A DNA stretch of 64,000 bases. Source: Naumovozyma dairenensis CBS 421 (lineage: Eukaryota > Ascomycota > Saccharomycetes > Saccharomycetales > Saccharomycetaceae). Below, one piece after another: positions 22,448 through 31,265 of this stretch. Numbering within the stretch: position 1 is the first letter of the stretch; each line of letters starts with the position of its first letter. The position numbers were made by a program, and so were the translations under genes. The stretch covers positions 62,001-126,000 of the forward strand of contig NC_016485.2 of assembly GCF_000227115.2 (NCBI RefSeq), given 5' to 3'. The notes below the pieces were generated by a model. That model worked only from the letters and a program-made list of their open reading frames with translations. It searched no databases and was not told the origin of the DNA.

Positions 22448-22571
22448 AAAACGCTGCTTCCGAGCGTAAACACATTCCAACTTTTCAAACAAAAACAACA
22501 ATCAAGATATTCACAACAATTTGTCTGACGACGTAGTCCTGTCTGAAGATGTTCCTCACGCCTTTAATACA
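22448..22571 (+). mobile_element. 3' part of a 558-bp-family LTR next to the initiator tRNA gene
   Basis: From AAACACATTC onward this tracks the last part of the solo LTR at 44107-44664, including the words AACAATCAAGAT and CACAACAATTTGTCTGA. It ends at TACA, the same end as the solo copy. The end lies 15 bp before the tRNA. The 5' part of the family lies at 15930, so the Ty4-like element and other insertions now separate the two halves, unless they come from two insertions. Confidence 0.75.
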
Positions 22572-22586
22572 AATCATCGGATTAAA

Positions 22587-22658
22587 AGCGCCGTGGCGCA
22601 GTGGAAGCGCGCAGGGCTCATAACCCTGATGTCCTCGGATCGAAACCGAGCGGCGCTA
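22587..22658 (+). tRNA. Initiator tRNA-Met (CAU)
   Basis: The 72-base gene starts AGCGCCGTGG and ends GGCGCTA, with anticodon CAT in the loop CTCATAA. It looks identical to S. cerevisiae initiator tRNA-Met: the A1:U72 pair, a GGG/CCC anticodon stem, and GATCGAAA in the T arm in place of the usual TTC, the hallmark of the initiator. A run of eight T follows at 22663-22670. Confidence 0.97.
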
Positions 22659-22662
22659 AGTA

Positions 22663-22670
22663 TTTTTTTT
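22663..22670 (+). terminator. Pol III terminator of initiator tRNA-Met
   Basis: Eight consecutive T begin five bases after the tRNA. Confidence 0.85.
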
Positions 22671-23938
22671 CTTCCAACTTATTTTTGGTAAATTTTTTTA
22701 ATATCATTTATACTGTGATACAATGCCTTTTAATTAAAAGTAATATATTCATTGATTGAATATTAAAAATAACAAATAAAAAAGAAGGCAAAGTTTTAGA
22801 TAAAGCCTCTAAAATTTCTTTGAGTTGTTTACTTTTTTGCAATAATTTCCATAGTCCTCAACGGCTTTCTAGGTCTCAGCATAAAACTAGTTACTGTAGG
22901 AACCTCATTCCTTTTCCTTGTGAACACATCAAGCCTCTGTTTGTTTTAATTCAGAACCCAATAAGTTACTGAGTTTTACAATCTTTCTTGTGCCGTTCTA
23001 AAAAACATATCACACTTATAGTTCACGATGAAGGGTATTTATATATTGATAGTGTCTCTGAGATACCATGAGGTAGACATCTACGTCCTTCTTCAGTAAT
23101 AATAAGTACTAAGAAAAGAAAGTTGCCTCTATGGTAGACTATATATGTATTGAGTTTATCCTGCCTTTTTTTGGAATATGCCGGTTAAAGCGTCTACCCT
23201 TAATTTTCCGCCTTAAAAGGGAATTGCAAGAACTTCCAAATTGTAAATTGACTAAATTAGAGCAAAATTATCGGTACACTTAGTACAATTAGTTAGTCAA
23301 CAACCTATTTATTTATTTATTTATTTATTTATTTATTTGTTTATTTATTCATTCAGTTATTTCCCTCTTTAATACGGATGGGTCTCGTTCTATCTCTCCT
23401 CTATCTACCTACCGCACATGATATTTGATTAAGAAGTGATGGGAAACTTAATGGGAATATTATTACCAAGGGGAAACGGATTAGAAATTGAGGAAGAAAT
23501 AAATAGACCGTGTTTAACGATACACTTACAGTGTTCCGGGTAACAGAAGGTAAACATATCTTACCACCACCCGTGCACCACACAAAGCCCAGCCCACCGG
23601 ACAACGGACTGCAAAGCAAAGAATGAAAAAGAAGCAACAACCCTTCAAATATTCCCAAAATTGTAAAATTGGAAAAAATGTCAACTTATAAAGAAAAGTG
23701 TAACACTTATTTTTACAGCCATTACGTATTATATATACAGAATCCCATCCCATCCCATCCTCATCGCCTTGAAGTTTTCAAACCTTTTATTGAATTGATT
23801 CAACTGTATTTTTGAGCATATTACCTTAGGAAGTTCTCAAGACAACAACAAAGCTTTTCTTATTTCTTTAACATTAAAAGAACAGAACAGCTACAAAACA
23901 AGAACACGTTTCTACTACTACTATTATTATAATCCATC
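22671..23938. other. Intergenic region between tRNA-Met and VMA3
   Basis: I see no gene in these 1.27 kb. They hold the VMA3 promoter and a TTTA microsatellite. SNU13, the downstream neighbour of VMA3 in S. cerevisiae, is not present here or after VMA3. Confidence 0.65.
23306..23350. repeat. TTTA tetranucleotide microsatellite
   Basis: About eleven TTTA units with one TTTG variant. Intergenic, upstream of VMA3. Confidence 0.9.
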
Positions 23939-24421
23939 ATGAGTGATTTATGTCCAGTTTATGCTCCATTCTTTGGTGCTATGGGTTGTGCAGCAGCCAT
24001 TGTTTTCACCTCCTTCGGTGCCGCTTATGGTACTGCCAAATCAGGTGTCGGTATTTGTGCATCATGTGTCCTAAGGCCTGATCTTTTAGTCAAAAGTATT
24101 ATTCCAGTCGTTATGGCTGGTATCATTGCCATTTATGGGTTGGTCGTTTCTGTCTTGGTTAGTTCTTCATTGGCTCAAAGTCAAGCTTTATATACTGGGT
24201 TCTTACAATTAGGTGCAGGTCTTTCTGTCGGATTGAGTGGACTAGCAGCTGGGTTCGCCATTGGTATTGTCGGTGATGCAGGTGTCAGAGGGACTGCTCA
24301 TCAACCAAGATTGTTCGTCGGTATGGTTTTGATTTTGATTTTCGCTGAAGTTTTAGGTTTATATGGGTTGATTGTCGCTTTATTGTTAAACTCTAGATCA
24401 ACTCAAGATGTTAGCTGTTAA
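23939..24421 (+). CDS. VMA3: V-ATPase proteolipid subunit c
   Basis: Subunit c forms the rotating proteolipid ring of the vacuolar H+-ATPase Vo sector and carries protons across the vacuole membrane. The product is 160 aa, the same length as S. cerevisiae Vma3 (CUP5). It has four hydrophobic helices and near-complete identity, including [10 protein letters not shown] and [29 protein letters not shown]. The proton-binding Glu137 lies in [10 protein letters not shown] of helix 4. The paralogs VMA11 and VMA16 differ in length and N-terminus, so Vma3 is the best match. It lies between BUD16 and RIP1, as on S. cerevisiae chromosome V. Confidence 0.97.
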   Translation: MSDLCPVYAPFFGAMGCAAAIVFTSFGAAYGTAKSGVGICASCVLRPDLLVKSIIPVVMAGIIAIYGLVVSVLVSSSLAQSQALYTGFLQLGAGLSVGLSGLAAGFAIGIVGDAGVRGTAHQPRLFVGMVLILIFAEVLGLYGLIVALLLNSRSTQDVSC

Positions 24422-24778
24422 GCCAATAACTTCGATATCCATTAGTAACACCGTTATCTTTCACAAAAAAGATATAGAAGAGCGATATGAAAAAAACGTT
24501 ATATCATCTTTGAATGTTTGAATTTCCTAATATCAAATTCATATCCAATTCTCTTCTTTTCATCTTCTCCTGCCTTTCCCTTTATCTTTATACTTTGTTT
24601 CATAAATATATATATATATATATATACGAATAATCAAGTTTAAAAACATAAGTAATAAGCTCAAAAAAGAAAAATAATTTAGGTAGTACAATTACAGTAT
24701 GATGGTAGTATGTTTATAATATTGATTACTGCTTGTCTAAAAAGGTCTATAACATATACATACCATGGACGAGCATTA

Positions 24779-27292
24779 TTACATAAATTCTTCATATATC
24801 TTAAAATTCAACCTTTTCTTAACAATTTTATTAAATTCATGCAGTTCCTTTGGAAAAGAAGGACAATTCGTACTTGCAATGGTTTTCTCCTTCTCATAAA
24901 ACTCTTTCGATTTAATATCGTCATTATCCCATTTGTCTTCTAATGATTCAATAATATTCAAAATTAAAAATTCATCAAAAACAACATCATCACCTTTAAC
25001 CTTAGAATCATCATCGTCACAAAGATAAATTGGATATAAAAATTTCATAACCAAAAGAATCAAATAACATTTAGGTAAATATGGGAATTCAATTAATGAT
25101 ATTAATAATCGTAATGCCTTAGCCCATTCTTGATTATCTCTAGCTTGATAAAATTGATATAAAACAGCATATGGAGCTAAAGTTTGTCTCATTGCACTTG
25201 TCAACAAATTATAAATAATATAATTAGGTATACTTACAATTTTGTTTGCACTGTTTGAATTCGTTGTATTATAAGTTGCAATTGCATTTAAAATTTGATC
25301 ATCTAATGGTGCATTATTTAAAATGGAAGCTTCAAATAATGTCCATGAATATTGTTTAACTAATTCAAATTTACCAGCTTTACTGAAATTAGTAATAGCT
25401 TCAATAGTACTACCTTGATATAACATTTGATTCCCCAATATGGTATAGAGACTTTTTGCTACACGTGGTAATTTCCATTGCGCACATATACTTAACATCC
25501 ATTCAATATCATCATTAGTTTCAAAAGGGTAATGTAATAATAATTCCGATATAGTTAATTTCTTGATACTATAATTATTTAAGCCATTTTGTTGGGGACA
25601 TAATGATATTAACCCAATGGCAATCGGCCATAGTTGTTTATCATTGGATGAACATAATTCTAATGCAAAATTATTAATTAGATAACTTGCCATACCATTC
25701 TTTCTAGAGAATAAATCTTCTATTTCATTTGCATTTTCATCTGTAAGATCATTTGTCGTATATTCAAATGGTTCTAGTAACCCCTTTGCTTCACATATGG
25801 CAGCTGTGAATGCAGCAGTACATGAATCTAAGGATTCTAATTGAGGTAAAATAGAATGAATATTATTTTGAATGATCTTAACACATGAATTCTCCCAGTT
25901 ATTTGTTAAATCTAAAGAATGTCTTTCCAATGATAATTGTAAATATTGTTGAATTAATTTTAATGATGGAATATAATATAATAAAAATCCGGATAGAGAT
26001 TCATACCAAGTTTTCGAATAATATAATATTTTATTTTCATTACCACTTATTATCAATAATGTATCTTCAATGGAATCTCTTAACTCACCAGAAATTTTAT
26101 TCTCTGAATCATTAAAATTAGAAAGTAATTGTAGTGTGTATGCTTTCCATTCTCTAAATTTAGTATACGAATCTGTTGGGTAATTCTCTAAGAGTGATAT
26201 TAAATCTTTCATTATTTGGAATGAACTCGAACATTGCGTTTCTAAATACTCTAGAATATTTGATCTCTCTATACATAAGATTGCTTGTTGGAATAAACCT
26301 CTTAATAATAATTGATTTAACAATTTCCAAAAGAAAATCGTACCAAATACACCTTTACTCTCGTGTTCGTTTACTCCAGTAGTGTTGTTATTAAAGACTT
26401 GTTCAATGTATGCTTCATCAGGCTGACCATCTGAACGATTAATCCAGCATAATAAAGAAGTGATGAATTTATTTCTAATCGAATCAGTGTCAAATTCGTC
26501 ATTTGATATAAAATCTTGTTCGTCGTCATTTGTTTCAATATTATTGTTATCACAAATAAAATGAAAAGTTTTTAAACAATTTAATATGGTTAATGAATCT
26601 TCTAACATAAAGAATTTAGAACCAATTTCCACATACTGTTGTCGTTCTTGTTCTTGTTCTTCTTGCTGATGTTCTTTTTCACTCTCATAATTTTTTTGTA
26701 AAGTGTTGATAAAGATTTCTAATTCATTTATCATTGTTTCCATTGCCATATTGACCACTACATTATGATTTTTCAACGATGAAGATTTAATTAAACCGAA
26801 AGTGGGGATAGTGAATACACGATCATCACCTAAATCATTATAAATTTCAAATAATTTAGAAACGTATACGGGGAATTCCTTTGAGTTATCTACATTTGGT
26901 AATTGAATTGGATATAATATTGAATTGTATGCATGCGATTTTGTGGAATTCTCTGTTATAAATGCTAAATTTTGTGAATTTAAAGGTCCTAGTTTAAATT
27001 TCAAATGAGAAGAAGATGAGAGGGTAGAGGTATTTTTTAAAGGTAAATCTGATTTCTTTTTGGTTAATCTAATAATTGGAACATTACTGACGGGATCTAT
27101 CTCGAACGAAGTGTCATCAATGTCCTCATCCTCGTCATTTTGTTCTTCTTCTTCTTTATCGCTATCCACAGCATCACTATGTTTCGATTCTTGATCCAAA
27201 CCCATATTATCGTCATCATTTATACTTTCATTATCATCGATAAAATCGAAATTATTGGTATCCATTAGCAAATCATTTGTGCTTTTAGTCAT
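24779..27292 (-). CDS. NUP85: Nucleoporin Nup85, Y-complex subunit
   Basis: Nup85 belongs to the Nup84/Y complex that builds the nuclear pore scaffold. The 837-residue product opens with an acidic N-terminus. It then matches S. cerevisiae Nup85 (744 aa) through LKFKLGPL, KEFPVYVSKLFEIYNDLGDDRVF and CWINRSDGQPDEAYIEQVF. Further matches are SLSGFLLYYIPSL, ESLDSCTAAFTAAICEAKGLLE, NDDIEWMLSICAQW and SMRQTLAPYAVL, ending KLNFKIYEEFM. It is an all-helical ACE1-type stack with no membrane segment. The extra length comes from acidic and Asn/Gln-rich inserts. In S. cerevisiae NUP85 is on chromosome X, in the block paralogous to this one. Its presence here beside RIP1 fits reciprocal loss after genome duplication. 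Confidence 0.96.
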   Translation of the reverse strand: MTKSTNDLLMDTNNFDFIDDNESINDDDNMGLDQESKHSDAVDSDKEEEEQNDEDEDIDDTSFEIDPVSNVPIIRLTKKKSDLPLKNTSTLSSSSHLKFKLGPLNSQNLAFITENSTKSHAYNSILYPIQLPNVDNSKEFPVYVSKLFEIYNDLGDDRVFTIPTFGLIKSSSLKNHNVVVNMAMETMINELEIFINTLQKNYESEKEHQQEEQEQERQQYVEIGSKFFMLEDSLTILNCLKTFHFICDNNNIETNDDEQDFISNDEFDTDSIRNKFITSLLCWINRSDGQPDEAYIEQVFNNNTTGVNEHESKGVFGTIFFWKLLNQLLLRGLFQQAILCIERSNILEYLETQCSSSFQIMKDLISLLENYPTDSYTKFREWKAYTLQLLSNFNDSENKISGELRDSIEDTLLIISGNENKILYYSKTWYESLSGFLLYYIPSLKLIQQYLQLSLERHSLDLTNNWENSCVKIIQNNIHSILPQLESLDSCTAAFTAAICEAKGLLEPFEYTTNDLTDENANEIEDLFSRKNGMASYLINNFALELCSSNDKQLWPIAIGLISLCPQQNGLNNYSIKKLTISELLLHYPFETNDDIEWMLSICAQWKLPRVAKSLYTILGNQMLYQGSTIEAITNFSKAGKFELVKQYSWTLFEASILNNAPLDDQILNAIATYNTTNSNSANKIVSIPNYIIYNLLTSAMRQTLAPYAVLYQFYQARDNQEWAKALRLLISLIEFPYLPKCYLILLVMKFLYPIYLCDDDDSKVKGDDVVFDEFLILNIIESLEDKWDNDDIKSKEFYEKEKTIASTNCPSFPKELHEFNKIVKKRLNFKIYEEFM

Positions 27293-28173
27293 GATGTGTT
27301 TTTTTTTAGTCGATGTGATGGTAGCAATTTATTATGATTCTTTCAATCTCAATTATTGAACGCAATCGTAATTGACAACAAGTCTAAATTTTGCACTATC
27401 AATACAGGTGCACGCACAATTGAATGAAAAAGATAAGCGGCGGTATTAAATTCTTCGAATTCAGACACAGTTATCCTTCTTCAACTCTATTCATATATCT
27501 ATAAATCATTTCTATATATTATATAATGTAACTAACTGCTATATATCTTAGTTTATTAATTTCCAGATGTGAAAAAAATGTTTTGAAATCCGTATAAAGT
27601 GATATTTATTTTGAAAAAGTATCCGTAGATCTATTAACGGATACTAAGGGTTAATATTTTATTTTATAAGGGTAAACGATGAAAGACCTAATTGCAGGAT
27701 AGGGTATATGTCCCCTACCCCCCCCCCCATTTCTTGTTGTTCCCCAAATAGGAAATTTGTTCCGATACGAGCGCCAGCCAATCATCCACAAAATTTTAAT
27801 TAACTTAACATGATTATCCTTTAATAGTGAAAAATTAGATGTTTAACTACAGGACAGAGACAGAGACAAAGACAGTGCTGTGACAACAACTATGCATGCA
27901 ACAAACGATTAGTTAGTATTTCTTCATCTCATAGTTACAGTTCACTTGTTTACAAACCAATTTTCCTTTCTTATTAGTATATGTATTTATGTAGTTCAAG
28001 CAAAAACTTGCATCGGATAGTTAGGGATATATATACATACTCCTCCAACACTACAAACAAGGACTCTCTAGGAAATAGCATTATTACCATATCCAGAGAA
28101 TAAAAGCATACCTCTGGAATATTATAAGATTTCCTTTCCCACTAAAATACCTACAAAAAAATATATATCAATT
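27293..28173. other. Divergent promoter region of NUP85 and RIP1
   Basis: No gene is seen. It holds a run of eleven C at 27718-27728 and a CCAATCA word. AGACAGAGACAAAG-type purine repeats occur near 27855. RIP1 TATA-like words lie within 200 bp of its ATG. Confidence 0.65.
27778..27784 (+). promoter_or_regulatory. CCAAT-box (Hap2/3/4/5-type) site upstream of RIP1
   Basis: CCAATCA lies about 390 bp before the RIP1 ATG. Hap complex CCAAT sites activate respiratory genes on non-fermentable carbon in S. cerevisiae, where RIP1 is a known target class. Only the core is visible, so function is inferred. Confidence 0.4.
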
Positions 28174-28842
28174 ATGCTCCCTATATTAAGGTCCAAAGTT
28201 ACTACTTCCCTAGTGAAATCACCACAGCAAATCTCTCTCCCATTAACACGTCTAATATCATCTACTCCAAATCCAATCAATAAATCCACCTACAAAACTC
28301 CAAATTTTGATGACGTCTTGAAGGAAGATCATACAAACAATGATAAATCAAGATCCTATGCATATTTCATGGTCGGATCCCTTGGTTTATTATCTTCCGC
28401 TGGTGCTAAATCAACCGTAGAGACATTCATCTCATCAATGTCTGCATCAGCTGATGTTCTAGCTATGGCCAAAATTGAAGTCAATTTAGCTACCATACCA
28501 GTAGGTAAGAATGTCGTAGTGAAATGGCAAGGGAAACCTGTTTTCATTAGACATAGAACATCTCATGAAATTCAAGAAGCTAATGAAATTAGCATGACCG
28601 ATTTGAAAGATCCTCAAACAGATTCAGATAGAGTACAAAATCCAGAATGGTTAATCATGTTGGGTATTTGTACCCATTTAGGGTGTGTTCCTATTGGTGA
28701 ATCAGGTGATTTTGGTGGTTGGTTTTGCCCTTGCCATGGGTCTCATTACGATATCTCGGGAAGAATTAGAAAGGGTCCTGCTCCATTGAATTTGGAAATT
28801 CCAAATTATGAATTCGATGGTGATAAAGTTATTATCGGTTAG
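28174..28842 (+). CDS. RIP1: Rieske iron-sulfur protein of the cytochrome bc1 complex
   Basis: Rip1 carries the 2Fe-2S cluster of mitochondrial complex III and passes electrons from ubiquinol to cytochrome c1. The product is 222 aa (S. cerevisiae 215). A basic N-terminal presequence (about residues 1-30) is followed by one inner-membrane helix around YFMVGSLGLLSSAGA. The C-terminal Rieske domain has the two cluster-binding loops CTHLGC and CPCHGSHYD, each giving one Cys and one His ligand. The C-terminus NYEFDGDKVIIG is as in yeast. Its position next to YEL023C and GEA2 is conserved. Confidence 0.98.
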   Translation: MLPILRSKVTTSLVKSPQQISLPLTRLISSTPNPINKSTYKTPNFDDVLKEDHTNNDKSRSYAYFMVGSLGLLSSAGAKSTVETFISSMSASADVLAMAKIEVNLATIPVGKNVVVKWQGKPVFIRHRTSHEIQEANEISMTDLKDPQTDSDRVQNPEWLIMLGICTHLGCVPIGESGDFGGWFCPCHGSHYDISGRIRKGPAPLNLEIPNYEFDGDKVIIG

Positions 28843-29233
28843 AATCTCACTCTTATCAAAGACTCAGACTCGAAAAAAAATTATGATGACCACGCAGATA
28901 TTTATTCATTCCTTATTACTACTACTATTATTATTCCCATTCAAAGAAAGTAAAATTTTAAATTCCTTCTTCTTATTCTTATTATTATATATTTATTTAT
29001 AGTTATACTTACTGGATCTGTGAAAAGCTATACCGTTACATGTGTATATATATACAAGAAAAAAAATCGAAATATAATGACTTATTATTTATTTATCAAT
29101 AAGTTTATGGGCTACGGAGCTATATAGTTTAGTATTGTTCCATGATCCTTATTAAATAATACATAGTGATACAATTAAAAGTGAGTCAAATTCTTCTTTA
29201 CCGCTTCGTTTCATTTATTCAATAGTGTTGTTT
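28843..29233. other. Convergent intergenic region after RIP1
   Basis: AT-rich 3' flanks of RIP1 and the next minus-strand gene; nothing else seen. Confidence 0.6.
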
Positions 29234-31021
29234 TCATTCAGTATCGAAAAAATTATCTATATTAAATGCCTCTGAAGAATATGCCTTATCCACTGCATAT
29301 GCTAACGACTTTCTTAGTCTGTCATGGAGTCGACGAGAATATGTCTCTCTATCTTCTAATGCAGATCCTAAACCTAATTTGTTTATCTCATCTTTAATTT
29401 GATTCAGAGTGTCAAACTTTTCTTCAAAATGTAAAGTCTCTAATAAGACATTCTTCACTAATTTTTCCACTGCTTTTTTTCTTTGTTTCATTACCTTATC
29501 ATCAGCACTATCAGTACTGTTATCATTATTATTACTATTATTACTTTTTGAAATAGGTATTGAATTTTCTCTACTATCACTAATATCCATGCTCAAATTA
29601 TTACTCATTGTATTATTACCAGCATAAGAAGGTTTTACAAACCCATCACTATAATCAACTATTAATCGACAAACAGATGCAACAGCTTTAATCGGCTTGG
29701 TCAACACTAAGATCCTTTCCTTTATAATGAGTAATAAATGTATTAATAAATTTCCATCATTGTGTAACAAGGGACGTAATTTTTCAATATCTGTGGCATA
29801 TTCTTGTTCCATATAAGGCGTCAATTGACCCTTCTTAACATGTATTTGATGCCGTTTCACTGACCCAAATGTACATACATGTTTCCTTTCGCCTTGTTCA
29901 ACATCTTTATGTTCATGTTTATTCCTAAACACAAATTTAACTCTACTATTATCAAAGATTATCTTATATTGTAACTCTCCACAAAATAAACATTCTAATT
30001 CATAACCAACCACATTTCGACGTAATGAGTTCCTAATGGATAAACAAATCCCATCTTGACAAAGACTATATGCAAATAATAAGTCCACCGTCATTTCAAA
30101 ATGATGTCCACATTTTAGTAACAAGTATTTAATAAACGTTTCCTCTTTATCCTTCGCATAATCTCCTGACATACGTAGATTATGAGGTGTTAAACCTAAC
30201 ATCGTCTTAATACAAAGTAGAACACTTTGTCTTGCAGTTAACGTTTCACAATTAATTTGTAATATCATTCGTTTCAACGTTTGTACTCTTTCTTCATGGA
30301 ATAGTAGATTATGGCTATCATCAAGTTCGAATCTTGCTTCTGTAGTCTCGCCATCAACTGCATCCCTATCTTCATCTTGATCTTGACCTTCAAGTTCATC
30401 TTCATTGCCCTCCTCGTTCCTTTCATTCTCTCTTAATTCAATATCAATACTTGAGTCTTTAGATGTTTCATATTGTCGTTCCTGTTGAAGCGTCTGTTGT
30501 CTACCCCCAAGTCCTGAGGTGGCATGACCCATACCATGTCGAACATTACTCACCACATTATTATCACGACCAATACGACCAGATGAAATTCCATTATTAA
30601 CAAGGTCAAGAGCATTAGAAGCAATCGTAGATTCTTCGTTATTTGCCAATTCATTGGTCACTATATCAGTATTAACAGCATCATTGACTGTTTCCATAAC
30701 ATTACGTTGTATACATCGTCTCTTATTCCTAATGATATTCTTCAATTTGTTTCTCAAATCATCAATTTCTTCATCTTTATTACGTAATATACTATCCAAA
30801 TCATGTTCACGATCTTTATAACGTTTCAAATCTTCTTCATAATTAACCAATTTCTCTTCCATATCTTCAATTTTTTTTTGATTCAATTCTAAGATTCGAG
30901 TATACACTCTTTTTAAAGAAAGTTCCTTGTCTGTATCATTGGTATTTTGGAAATTAAGAAAATCTTCTACTGAAGGTGGTTCCTGTTTAGGGAAACATTT
31001 CAAATCAAAATCAAATTCCAT
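29234..31021 (-). CDS. Coiled-coil protein with a C2-H2 WRKY/GCM1-like zinc site, possible DNA-binding factor
   Basis: I do not recognise this 595-residue protein by name. It has an N-terminal coiled coil (about residues 35-100) ending in a basic KNIIRNKRRCIQRN patch. An acidic, Asn-rich linker (about 110-240) and a folded region (about 245-480) follow. In the last lie C344-X2-C347, then 21 residues, then H369-X-H371. This spacing, with an aromatic/basic strand between, resembles the WRKY-GCM1 zinc fold of fungal Rbf1/Aft-type regulators. The C-terminus is helical. S. cerevisiae has an uncharacterised gene, YEL025C, on the other side of RIP1, and homology to it or to YJR030C is possible but untested. 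An MCB-containing 11-mer lies 154 bp upstream. The gene is certain, the function is not. Confidence 0.8.
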   Translation of the reverse strand: MEFDFDLKCFPKQEPPSVEDFLNFQNTNDTDKELSLKRVYTRILELNQKKIEDMEEKLVNYEEDLKRYKDREHDLDSILRNKDEEIDDLRNKLKNIIRNKRRCIQRNVMETVNDAVNTDIVTNELANNEESTIASNALDLVNNGISSGRIGRDNNVVSNVRHGMGHATSGLGGRQQTLQQERQYETSKDSSIDIELRENERNEEGNEDELEGQDQDEDRDAVDGETTEARFELDDSHNLLFHEERVQTLKRMILQINCETLTARQSVLLCIKTMLGLTPHNLRMSGDYAKDKEETFIKYLLLKCGHHFEMTVDLLFAYSLCQDGICLSIRNSLRRNVVGYELECLFCGELQYKIIFDNSRVKFVFRNKHEHKDVEQGERKHVCTFGSVKRHQIHVKKGQLTPYMEQEYATDIEKLRPLLHNDGNLLIHLLLIIKERILVLTKPIKAVASVCRLIVDYSDGFVKPSYAGNNTMSNNLSMDISDSRENSIPISKSNNSNNNDNSTDSADDKVMKQRKKAVEKLVKNVLLETLHFEEKFDTLNQIKDEINKLGLGSALEDRETYSRRLHDRLRKSLAYAVDKAYSSEAFNIDNFFDTE

Positions 31022-31174
31022 CTCTCTATTTCCTTAGTTTATTTTAGATCTGTACATATGAACGCTATTCTGCTTCTCCTTCTTTTATATTGATCATCAA
31101 TTGGTGGTGGATGAACTTCTGCAATGTCTCTTGTTATTAGATTCAGAATCCAAGAAGTTTTTCACTTTTGTTAC

Positions 31175-31185
31175 TTAACGCGTCT
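31175..31185. promoter_or_regulatory. MluI cell-cycle box TTAACGCGTCT upstream of the coiled-coil/zinc gene
   Basis: It contains ACGCGT, the MBF (Mbp1-Swi6) core, 154 bp before the minus-strand ATG at 31021. The same 11-mer occurs upstream of MMS21 in both orientations. Confidence 0.5.
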
Positions 31186-31265
31186 GTCACACATGTACAT
31201 ACAAATAAACAACATACATAAACGTGAACTTAAACTTTGATTGCAGAATTATTTTAATTACACAA

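Noticed and set aside
23306..23350. CRISPR-like or centromere-like regular repeat
   Set aside because: It is a simple TTTA microsatellite with no spacers and no centromere elements nearby.
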